DNA from: a virus
Strand: one strand, 5' to 3'
IMG/VR virus record: IMGVR_UViG_3300044634_004090
Span: 1-21,631 of that record
DNA: 21,631 nucleotides
The position numbers and the translations under genes are program-made. The notes under the pieces are model-generated. The model made no database searches. It saw only the letters and a list, made by a program, of their open reading frames with translations, and was not told where the DNA came from. This document shows, piece after piece, positions 1 through 6,429 of this stretch. Positions within the stretch are counted from its first letter, which is position 1, and every line of letters begins with the position of its first letter.

Positions 1-1041
1 GATGCAAACTTGAGTGTTTACTATTCACATCAATTTGTTGAAAATGAAACTCAAAGTGATGCAGGTGGAACAACCACAGCAGTAACAGTTGAACACACAC
101 CAGTTCTTGCTGGAACCATGACCGGTACAGTGTATGACGGTGCAACCGCTGTTCAAACATTCGTTGTTGCTCAAAGCGGTGCATTCACCTTCACAGATAT
201 CGGATCACCAAGTGCCAAGGTAACTGGTGGTACTCTCGATCTCACAACAGGCGAAGTTGAATTGACTTGGAATAGTGATCCAGGTGCAAACAGTGTTGTA
301 GTTTCATACGAATACAACATGGAATGCAACCAAGATCTTCCAGAAGTCAACCTCGTTGTTGAAAGTGAAGAAATTGCTGCAAAGACCAGAAAGCTCAAGG
401 CTGTTTGGAGTTATGAGGCTCAACAAGACCTCCGCTCACAACACAACCTCGACGCAGAGGCTGAGTTGACAGCAGTTTTAGCACAAGAAATCAACCTTGA
501 AATTGACCGTGAAGTTCTAAGCGATCTCCGCAATAATGCCGGAACAGTCGCAAGTTGGGACTTCAACACTGCCCTTGGTGACACCATCAAGGAAAAATAT
601 GAGTCACTTTATGTCAAAGTTGTTGAAGTTAGCAACGTTGTTCATCGTAAGACTCTTCGCGGTGGTTGCAACTGGATCGTCACAAGCCCAGAAGTTGCTT
701 CAATATTCGAAACAGCAACCGCAGGCTTTGCACCAGCACCAAGCGAAACATTTACAAGCAGCCTAGGCATTCAATATGTCGGCACTGTAAACAATCGTTG
801 GAGACTATATAAGGATCCATTGTTCCCATCAGGACAACTCCTCATGGGTTATAAGGGTGATTCATATATGGACAGTGGATATTTCTATTGCCCATATGTA
901 CCACTCACACAAACACCAGTGGTTCTTGATCCAGACTCCTTCTGCCCACGCAAGGGAATCTTAACAAGATATGGAAAGAAGTTGCTTAGAGAGGGAGCAA
1001 AGTTTTATGCTCGCCTCAGCATAGCTAATTTTGTGATTTAG
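1..1041 (+). CDS. 23: Major capsid protein, T4 gp23-like (5' end missing)
   Basis: This is the main shell protein of the phage head. The frame is open from base 1 (it begins Asp-Ala-Asn before a TTG), so the true start lies left of the window and 346 residues are visible. The visible part starts with a threonine/glycine-rich beta-sandwich segment (about residues 20-105), as in far-T4 capsid proteins. A helical segment follows with the pattern KLKAVWSYEAQQDL and EINLEIDREVL, then the core motif NWIVTSPEVASIFETATAGF and a C-terminal block with YCPYVPLTQTPVVLDPDSF and TRYGKKL. The C-terminal block matches the T4 gp23 region ending in the TRYG motif. Codons use more C and G at third positions (CTC, ACC, GAC) than neighbouring genes, as expected for a very highly expressed gene. 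A terminator follows at once. Any prohead-protease cleavage site would be in the missing N-terminus. Confidence 0.9.
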   Translation, partial: DANLSVYYSHQFVENETQSDAGGTTTAVTVEHTPVLAGTMTGTVYDGATAVQTFVVAQSGAFTFTDIGSPSAKVTGGTLDLTTGEVELTWNSDPGANSVVVSYEYNMECNQDLPEVNLVVESEEIAAKTRKLKAVWSYEAQQDLRSQHNLDAEAELTAVLAQEINLEIDREVLSDLRNNAGTVASWDFNTALGDTIKEKYESLYVKVVEVSNVVHRKTLRGGCNWIVTSPEVASIFETATAGFAPAPSETFTSSLGIQYVGTVNNRWRLYKDPLFPSGQLLMGYKGDSYMDSGYFYCPYVPLTQTPVVLDPDSFCPRKGILTRYGKKLLREGAKFYARLSIANFVI

Positions 1042-1080
1042 TTTTACACCGTATTTTTACGGTCAAAATAAACAAAAGAA

Positions 1081-1110
1081 CCCTCCGGTCGAAAGACTGG
1101 GGGGTTTTTT
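1081..1110 (+). terminator. Rho-independent terminator after the capsid gene
   Basis: A 10-bp GC-rich stem (1081-1090 with 1095-1104) closes a GAAA tetraloop and is followed by six Ts. A smaller 6-bp hairpin (ACCGTA/TACGGT, 1048-1063) lies between the capsid stop codon and this terminator. A 9-base direct repeat (TGTTGTCTA, 1110-1118 and 1121-1129) follows directly. Confidence 0.9.
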
Positions 1111-1188
1111 GTTGTCTATTTGTTGTCTAGTGGAATACTTTTGAGTAAATGTCAAAAATCTATTGCGTGTAATTTGATTTTATGATAC

Positions 1189-1205
1189 TATAATATAAGC
1201 AGGAG
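1189..1205 (+). promoter_or_regulatory. -10 box and ribosome site of the homing-endonuclease pair
   Basis: TATAAT at 1189-1194 is followed by AGGAG at 1201-1205, seven bases before the ATG at 1212. No good -35 hexamer sits at 16-18 bases, so the promoter call is moderate. The ribosome site is clear. It implies that the inserted genes are expressed independently of the capsid transcript, which stops at 1110. Confidence 0.5.
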
Positions 1206-1211
1206 AATTAT

Positions 1212-1571
1212 ATGTATCAAATTAAATGTCCCGAGTGTGGCGGAGAAAGATCTGTGCGGGCCAGAAAGCCTTGGATGACCGGTGAGGAGCCTTTCTTGAA
1301 AATATGCAAGTCTTGTTGTCAAAAAGGCAAAGAAAAAACTGTGGAGTGGCGGTCTAAACTTTCTGAATCTGTGAAGGCCGCACAAACCGAGGATATAATT
1401 AAAAGAAAAAGCCAATTCATGAAAGAACATCCTGAGATATGGGAGAATAATCTTATCTTTGGATACTCTGCGGGTTGGAATAAAGGTCTAAATATGCCCA
1501 AATTATCTGAGAGTACAAAACAAAAAATATCAGAATCAATGAAAATAAATAATAAAAAGAAAAACAAATGA
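1212..1571 (+). CDS. Zinc-ribbon/NUMOD3-like DNA-binding protein, homing-endonuclease associated
   Basis: A 119-residue basic protein. Two CxxC pairs (C6/C9 and C32/C35) form a probable zinc ribbon at the N-terminus. Two short helix repeats of NUMOD3 type (around residues 45-56, and KLSESTKQKISESMK near 97-112) are the DNA-contact modules often attached to GIY-YIG or HNH homing endonucleases. No nuclease catalytic motif is visible. The stop overlaps the start of the next gene by ATGA, so the two are translationally coupled and may act together. It could be the DNA-binding half of a split homing endonuclease. The zinc and NUMOD3 assignments rest on motif pattern only. Confidence 0.6.
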   Translation: MYQIKCPECGGERSVRARKPWMTGEEPFLKICKSCCQKGKEKTVEWRSKLSESVKAAQTEDIIKRKSQFMKEHPEIWENNLIFGYSAGWNKGLNMPKLSESTKQKISESMKINNKKKNK

Positions 1572-2662
1572 ATCTTGAAGAATTCAAAAACAAATATGAA
1601 AAACATGGATTTAGAGACAAAATATCAATATTGTGCAGTGTCGATGACTGTGAAAATCAAACAATAACAAATAAAGACTCTGCGGCAAGAAATATTAAAA
1701 AACATGGAGTTTTTAAATGCCGAACTTGCTGCTATACAGAGGAGGGCAGAAAAAAGATATCAAAAGCCAATTCGTATAAAAGATCCCCAGAAACATGCAA
1801 AAAAATGGTAGAAGCCAAGAAAGCGTTTTATGAAACCGACAGGGGAAAACAACTTAAGAAAAAACTCTCTATAATGACGGCTGAAAATCATTCTATCCAC
1901 AAATATGATAAAGCCAAAAGAAGAGGAGTTTTTGAGTCTCAGAAAACGGGCAGAAAGTTGTCTTATGACTCTTCTTACGAACTTAGGCTTTGTTGGCTAT
2001 TAGATTCTGACAAGTCCGTATTAGATTTTGAAACTCAAATTAGTTTTAGCATAGATGATAGAGGAAGATGTTTAGATTGTCTTGTTACTTACGAAGGAGG
2101 CAATAAAAAAGCAATTGAAATGAAGCCTAAGCAAAGAATAGACGAGTTTAAAAATCAAATAGAAGATAGTAGAAAATACGCTCTTCAAAATGGCTGGGAC
2201 TTTCAAGTGATGACAGAGAATGATTTGGGAATGACATATAATCAAATTCGAATATGGGCAGATGACTATAGAACCAAAAACACTGGGGTTGATTACCATG
2301 CATATCGAAAAGAAATAAATAAAAACAAAGCGAGAAAGTATTATAAATCTAATATATTCAATAATAAAGTCGAAGTTTATTGTGAATATTGTAAAGAAAA
2401 ACACAATCCTCTTCGTTTAACTTATAATAAAAATATTAAAAGAAATAGTCGTTATATTTGTGAACGAGAGGGCGGATTTATATCGGGTAGCAGGGCTAAG
2501 CCTAAAAAGATCAACCCTTATGAATCAGAAGGCAAAAAAGAATGTAATAATTGCAAGTCAATCCTATCTGTTGATTCTTTTAGTTCAGGCAAGCCGATTT
2601 GTAAGCGATGTAGAGCCGAAAAATATCGAAAATCTTACCAAGAAAAATTCGAATCGCAATAA
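1568..2662 (+). CDS. Free-standing homing endonuclease, PD-(D/E)XK-type
   Basis: A 364-residue lysine-rich protein. It begins with a zinc-type cysteine set (C23, C28, C51, C54) and a NUMOD3-like helix region (about 57-80). The centre has the arrangement of a TnsA/Vsr-like PD-(D/E)XK nuclease: LSYDSSYELR with E138, then V-L-D-F-E-T-Q, D170, and E184-M-K186 in AIEMKP. The C-terminal part has further CxxC pairs (C272/C275; C326/C329 with C345/C348). The position directly downstream of the major capsid gene suggests the target lies in gp23 or the adjoining intergenic region of related phages, as with T4 intergenic homing genes. It overlaps the previous ORF by 4 bases. The nuclease class is likely; the target is inference. 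Confidence 0.7.
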   Translation: MNLEEFKNKYEKHGFRDKISILCSVDDCENQTITNKDSAARNIKKHGVFKCRTCCYTEEGRKKISKANSYKRSPETCKKMVEAKKAFYETDRGKQLKKKLSIMTAENHSIHKYDKAKRRGVFESQKTGRKLSYDSSYELRLCWLLDSDKSVLDFETQISFSIDDRGRCLDCLVTYEGGNKKAIEMKPKQRIDEFKNQIEDSRKYALQNGWDFQVMTENDLGMTYNQIRIWADDYRTKNTGVDYHAYRKEINKNKARKYYKSNIFNNKVEVYCEYCKEKHNPLRLTYNKNIKRNSRYICEREGGFISGSRAKPKKINPYESEGKKECNNCKSILSVDSFSSGKPICKRCRAEKYRKSYQEKFESQ

Positions 2663-2667
2663 ATGGC

Positions 2668-4050
2668 TTACTGTACTGTTTGCAGTCTTTCAAGTTCTTC
2701 TTTTGTCATTTCTTTAGCCCCTCTTTGGATATTTTCCACTTTATTTTCTACTAAAGTTTCTCCTTCTCCATGAATTGCAAAAGATTTTATGTGACTATCA
2801 TGATATCCTGGGGCCAATTTCTGATTACTTTTTTGTTTTTTTCTTTTTGGCCTATTTGGCTCCATATCTTTCGGATCTAAACCAAAAACTTCATAATAAG
2901 TAGAACACATTTTTTGTAATTGAGCGGTTATGTTGCTTTGTTTTTGTGTTTGTTTATTAAAATAAGGAAAAGAAGTCTTGCCTTCAAACTTTTTCAAAAA
3001 TATTTCAGTAAATTCTCTTATTTTTTCTATATTTGTTTTAAGATTTTTAGAGTAAACATAATATGAAAGCCACCATCTGACGGCTGTTTCTGTATTGATT
3101 TTATTGTTTCCAAATGTTTCTTCGTATATCTGTTTGTAAAAAGCAGTTGCTTCATCTAAAAACTCTTCCCATTTCGAAACAATTTCAAGAGATTCTGAGT
3201 ATCCTCTATCATTAAAAAAACAAGACAGATCTGACTCTAATTTTTTATGATTATCTTGACATTTCTTTGTGGTTTCTCGAAGAAATTTATTTGTGACTCC
3301 AAAATAAGGCTGTTGTCTTGTGTCTTTGGTGGCGTATCTTAGAAAAGAAGCCCTTGTATCTCTCATGTGTTTCTCTTTATCGTGCCTGGTTTTTTCATTG
3401 TCTTCTGGCAATATTGCTCCTACTTTATTTGAATTGAATCCCAAAAAAATTAACTTTGGAGCAATTGATAAATCTATTCTATTGATAAGTGCAGCCCAAT
3501 CATCTCCATATTCATTTATTAATACGGGAAATTTACTACTAAGAACTTGATAAGTTGTTGATGTACTTCCTTGTGTATTTATTCTTTGGTATTCTTCTAT
3601 AGCTTCTTCTAGATTTTCAAATTCCATAAAGCATTCCGTAATTACTATCTGGTTTATGTCTTCGTAGAATTTTTGTAATTTTTTCATCTTTTCATCATAT
3701 GATTTTTTATTTTTCTTTTTCAAATCCTCATTTGGACTTATTAGTTGGACATACCAATTAATAGAATGAATTGCTCTATGCGTACCATCATTTATAAATT
3801 TAGGAGACGTTGGATCTGCGCCTTTTATTTTATAAGTTTGAATAGATGTTCCAAGATGTTTTTCAGTAGAAGTATAAGGAGTGTCGGCTAATTCGTTTAT
3901 TTTTTTAATCCATGATCTCTTTTTTCTTTCTTCCCACATTCCTCCACAAACAGATCTAGGTTCTTGGTGTCGAGGTATTTTTATTTTACCTTTTTTGTGG
4001 TCTTGATAAAAAACTCCTAAAGATACATTTTGTACGCATATTGCTTTCAT
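2668..4050 (-). CDS. DUF262-type protein, GmrS/ParB-like fold
   Basis: A 460-residue protein with DUF262 hallmarks. It has an N-terminal substrate strand with IPRHQEPR (about 25-32), then DGTHR at 88-92 in place of the family's common DGQQR, and YQRINTQGSTST near 154-165, matching the usual 'INTxGxxLS' element. In known DUF262 proteins (GmrSD, BrxU, SspE-related) this fold binds or hydrolyses nucleotides and controls a nuclease. No classical C-terminal HNH is present. The tail (412-460) has His417, His420, His427, an E-N pair and NIQRGAKEM, which could be a degenerate HNH-like element (low confidence). The start has AGAAAGG about 8 bases upstream. The gene converges on the homing endonuclease with only 5 bases between stops, so both look like parts of one accessory insert. 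Possible roles are phage-phage exclusion or a selfish nuclease. Confidence 0.6.
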   Translation of the reverse strand: MKAICVQNVSLGVFYQDHKKGKIKIPRHQEPRSVCGGMWEERKKRSWIKKINELADTPYTSTEKHLGTSIQTYKIKGADPTSPKFINDGTHRAIHSINWYVQLISPNEDLKKKNKKSYDEKMKKLQKFYEDINQIVITECFMEFENLEEAIEEYQRINTQGSTSTTYQVLSSKFPVLINEYGDDWAALINRIDLSIAPKLIFLGFNSNKVGAILPEDNEKTRHDKEKHMRDTRASFLRYATKDTRQQPYFGVTNKFLRETTKKCQDNHKKLESDLSCFFNDRGYSESLEIVSKWEEFLDEATAFYKQIYEETFGNNKINTETAVRWWLSYYVYSKNLKTNIEKIREFTEIFLKKFEGKTSFPYFNKQTQKQSNITAQLQKMCSTYYEVFGLDPKDMEPNRPKRKKQKSNQKLAPGYHDSHIKSFAIHGEGETLVENKVENIQRGAKEMTKEELERLQTVQ

Positions 4051-4152
4051 TTTTTTGCCTTTCTAATATATGATTAATTCTGTAGCTATGTGAAAAAATT
4101 GACAGGCAAACTATTAGAGTAAGATTAATGAAAAAATATCTAGTTTAGATAA

Positions 4153-4257
4153 AAAACGTTCAGCGGTGCGTCATTAGCAGGAAAAGGACTTTATCATGGT
4201 GCGTCATTAGCAGGAAAAAGCATTAAAAAAGCATTAAAAAAACCTAATCCTGTCTGA
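4153..4257 (+). pseudogene. Decayed ORF end with in-frame tandem duplication
   Basis: One + frame reads 34 codons without a stop and ends in TGA at 4255-4257. It encodes a small basic peptide in which GASLAGK occurs twice, 11 codons apart. There is no ATG, GTG or TTG after the upstream in-frame TAA at 4150. A short ORF MKKYLV-stop begins at 4128 in another frame, with TTGACA at 4099-4104 upstream. The frame ends just before a terminator, as a real gene would. I read this as the 3' remnant of a gene lost or split when the neighbouring accessory genes arrived. It could also be a chance frame. Confidence 0.35.
4165..4218 (+). repeat. 21-bp direct repeat, 33-bp period
   Basis: Bases 4165-4185 and 4198-4218 are identical. 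The 33-bp period is a whole number of codons. A second small repeat, AGCATTAAAAA twice, follows at about 4219-4240. Confidence 0.9.
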
Positions 4258-4268
4258 CAAAAATAAAT

Positions 4269-4302
4269 AACCCCCTTCTTATTTTTCAACAAGAAGGGGG
4301 TT
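4269..4302. terminator. Bidirectional terminator
   Basis: A perfect 12-bp stem (4269-4280 with 4291-4302) with five G-C pairs and a 10-base loop is followed by TTTTATTATTT on the + side and by TTATTTATTTTT on the minus side. It closes the minus-strand collar gene (stop at 4318) and would stop + transcripts from the remnant at 4153-4257. Confidence 0.85.
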
Positions 4303-4317
4303 TTATTATTTAATCAA

Positions 4318-4929
4318 TCAGTTTTTGTTTCCGTATCTGATGATATAATTCAAAACTGCAAATGGTTGCATATTATTGTGAGCAGTGCCGCCACCGGAAC
4401 TATCGATACTCAAAGCAGCAGGAGATGTAAACAAATTTGGCTCTCCAGGAGATGAATCTAAGCCAGAACCTGCGGTGTTTGATCCGTCAGAGGTCATTAA
4501 ACCAAGGGTACTTCCTACAGCGTTAGATGTGTGGGAATGGCTTGGCATTTCACCTGTTGTGAGGGTGTGAGTTTCGGCTCCACCTGTTGCTCCCATAGAT
4601 CTAGAAGTTAAACCTGATCCGGTTCCTTGACCAACAACAACTCTGCCCGCTAAGTTAGGCAAATTGAATGTTGTGGTTCCATTTCCTGCTCCGTATGTTG
4701 TGCCGATAATAGCGAACAAATCGGGATAATCACCTCTATAAACTTCTTGGCCAAGACAATTTAGCCATCCTTCTGGGGCTGTGCTTGAACCGTAAGCAAC
4801 CACTGCTCCAACTGGAACGAGTAACATTGGTGGCATAATATTTTCTTCTCTAACAACTGAATTTTTTATTCTATTTCTGATTTCTTCGACTGAACCTGGA
4901 CCTGTACCTTCTGTTGTTGTTGCTGGCAT
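4318..4929 (-). CDS. Tail-collar domain fibre protein
   Basis: A 203-residue structural protein of the phage tail-collar family (Pfam Tail_collar), found in fibre tips and in microcystin-dependent-protein-like adhesins. The signature runs from PVGAVVAYGSSTAPEGWLNC through YPDLFAIIGTTYGAGNGTTT to FNLPNLAGRVVVG (about residues 38-97). A glycine/serine loop region with GEMPSHSH follows, and the end, NMQPFAVLNYIIRYG, is typical of the family. The start is fixed by AAGGAGG a few bases before the ATG. It is transcribed from a late promoter at 4981-4988 and ends at the terminator at 4269-4302. The N-terminal 35 residues probably attach it to the virion. Host receptor binding is the likely role. Confidence 0.85.
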   Translation of the reverse strand: MPATTTEGTGPGSVEEIRNRIKNSVVREENIMPPMLLVPVGAVVAYGSSTAPEGWLNCLGQEVYRGDYPDLFAIIGTTYGAGNGTTTFNLPNLAGRVVVGQGTGSGLTSRSMGATGGAETHTLTTGEMPSHSHTSNAVGSTLGLMTSDGSNTAGSGLDSSPGEPNLFTSPAALSIDSSGGGTAHNNMQPFAVLNYIIRYGNKN

Positions 4930-4980
4930 TTTTCCTCCTTGATATTTTTAAGTGTAAACATGTGCATTCATTGCACACTA

Positions 4981-4988
4981 TATTTATA
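4981..4988 (-). promoter_or_regulatory. T4-type late promoter TATAAATA (8/8)
   Basis: The exact late box on the minus strand lies 52 bases before the collar-gene ATG and just after the stop of the upstream gene. T4 late boxes are recognised by a gp55-type sigma factor. Confidence 0.8.
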
Positions 4989-4996
4989 TTTAATAA

Positions 4997-5482
4997 TTAT
5001 AATTTGTTAATATTTATTACTACATCTTTATTCCATATGCATCCGCTTGCAACGTCCCAACCGTAATACCACATTAATTTCATTCTTAGTCCCCAAGAAT
5101 AAGGACAGATTTCTAATCCAGAATAATCTTCAGAAACTTTTTTCCAATTTATCATTACATATTCATGCTTTGTATCAGATCCATATTTTTTTGAAAAATC
5201 TAATATCTTTTCATTATTATCCAGTACCAGTATGTCGCTAAAATCTATATCTAATACGAACTTATGTTTTATACCTTCTAGTCTAAAATTTTCACCTTCG
5301 CACCATTCTACCCAATCAAATCCACAAGCGTACCATAATCCTTTTGGCTTCATATCTATTTTTTGTTCATTGCTGGCAACACTGTAGATTTTCAGCTCAG
5401 ACTTATCAGTTGTATGGAGTCTTTGATTGGCCGATAGTTTAATTTTATGGCAATCATTTTCTATAAAATTTTTAAATCTCAT
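4997..5482 (-). CDS. Conserved phage protein of unknown function
   Basis: A 161-residue protein with many aromatic residues. Visible blocks are KPKGLWYACGFDWVEWC (about 46-62), VLDIDFSDILVLDN, EYVMINWKKVSEDYSGLEICPYSWGLR, and a C-terminal WYYGWDVASGCIW. The layout suggests a compact globular domain. I recognise the general pattern from hypothetical phage proteins but no function. It starts three bases after the stop of the lectin-like fibre gene, without its own ribosome site, so it is coupled to that gene and read from the 6418-6425 late promoter. A fibre-associated, assembly or modification role is possible. Confidence 0.65.
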   Translation of the reverse strand: MRFKNFIENDCHKIKLSANQRLHTTDKSELKIYSVASNEQKIDMKPKGLWYACGFDWVEWCEGENFRLEGIKHKFVLDIDFSDILVLDNNEKILDFSKKYGSDTKHEYVMINWKKVSEDYSGLEICPYSWGLRMKLMWYYGWDVASGCIWNKDVVININKL

Positions 5483-5485
5483 AAT

Positions 5486-5740
5486 TCATTGAAAAGTTGG
5501 GTGTCCTGCTGTATTCGGTGGAACAGATGGTGTTTCTGGGGCATCGGTAACGGTGTCTCCGTCTTTAACTTTCATTACTTTTCTGTTGCCGCAGCCATCC
5601 AAGTAATCAAAATATCCAGTTCTCTGAACTGATCTTCTGGTTCCGTCTTCATTAACAATTACTGCGGTATCTAGATTTCCTTCTCCATAATAACGATAAT
5701 TAGGAATTGTTTCTGGATGGTCTGGGCTGAAGTCGTATGT
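5486..5740 (-). repeat. DNA encoding the shared C-terminal fibre module
   Basis: This segment is closely repeated at 6430-6687. A 24-base stretch is identical at 5488-5511 and 6432-6455, with many shorter identical runs. A more diverged copy encodes the end of the propeller fibre at 9900-10139, and a fourth, protein-level copy is the gene at 19994-20308. Such blocks are natural sites for homologous recombination between fibre genes. Confidence 0.85.
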
Positions 5741-6400
5741 GTACTCTTGAGCAATTCCCGTTGCTTCCTGCCCGTTTTTTAATATTTGTATATTTGTAAA
5801 ATATGCCTTTTTATCCATGTTATCTTGGTCGGCAGAAAAGCCTATTTTATAATTTCCTTCGGGAAGTTTTTCAGAGACATTAAGCGTGTTCACAACGGTG
5901 CCTTCGATATTTTCTCCTTGATAAACTATAACCTCCAAAGATTCTTCAGAAGGATTATATGTAAAATGAAAAGTATAATAGTTTTCTACATATTCGTCCC
6001 CTTCTCCACCTTCTAATTCTCCGCCTTCTCCATCTGTTTCGTTTGTTCTTCCATAAATATATGGAGTGGGACAATTCATAGAAAATGCTATTCTTGTTTC
6101 GTTAGATCCCCATTGCCATTCTGGCTCTGTGCCTGTGTTGAATATGCAGATGCCTTGATCTGAGCAGCCATCTTGGTAATCAACTGTGTATATGACTTCG
6201 CAAATATCATTAGTTTCAAACTCTGTTACAGATCTTATTGGATAACCCCCACCTTCCCCTTCTCCTCCGCTGCCGCCACCTGCGTCTCCTGAAAACCACA
6301 TCCCCTTATTATCAAATCCAAAATCTATATTTTCTACCTTGCCGGTTTCGCTTTCGTGTGAGGATAGCCAACATGGTTTAGAAGTTAAGTTACTAGACAT
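5486..6400 (-). CDS. Fibre/adhesin: lectin-like domain plus AGHPTF module
   Basis: A 304-residue structural protein. Residues 1-215 resemble an L-type-lectin-like (concanavalin-type) sandwich: WQWGSNETRIAFSM, then YYTFHFTYNPSEESLEVIVYQG and GNYKIGFSADQDNMDKKAYFTNI. Glycine/glutamate-rich loops (GGSGGEGEGGG, EGGELEGGEGDEY) interrupt it. Residues 221-304 are the shared C-terminal module: D-F-S-P, YYGEGNLDTA, RRSVQRTGYFDY, CGNRKVMKV, DGDTVTD, PAxTAGHPTFQ-type end. AAAGGAG and a late promoter lie just upstream. Carbohydrate binding at the virion surface is likely. The lectin assignment is by pattern only. Confidence 0.7.
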   Translation of the reverse strand: MSSNLTSKPCWLSSHESETGKVENIDFGFDNKGMWFSGDAGGGSGGEGEGGGYPIRSVTEFETNDICEVIYTVDYQDGCSDQGICIFNTGTEPEWQWGSNETRIAFSMNCPTPYIYGRTNETDGEGGELEGGEGDEYVENYYTFHFTYNPSEESLEVIVYQGENIEGTVVNTLNVSEKLPEGNYKIGFSADQDNMDKKAYFTNIQILKNGQEATGIAQEYTYDFSPDHPETIPNYRYYGEGNLDTAVIVNEDGTRRSVQRTGYFDYLDGCGNRKVMKVKDGDTVTDAPETPSVPPNTAGHPTFQ

Positions 6401-6417
6401 AAAATCTCCTTTAATGT

Positions 6418-6425
6418 TATTTATA
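6418..6425 (-). promoter_or_regulatory. T4-type late promoter TATAAATA (8/8)
   Basis: The exact late box lies 18 bases before the ATG at 6400, with AAAGGAG between. The box sits directly after the stop codon of the next fibre gene upstream (6430). Confidence 0.85.
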
Positions 6426-6429
6426 TTAT

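Noticed and set aside
171-766. Open frames on both strands within the capsid gene
   Set aside because: Shadows of the capsid reading frame; no ribosome site and no recognisable protein.
4165-4218. Two direct repeats considered as a minimal CRISPR array
   Set aside because: Only two copies, 12-base spacing, no cas genes, and the period is in frame with an ORF.
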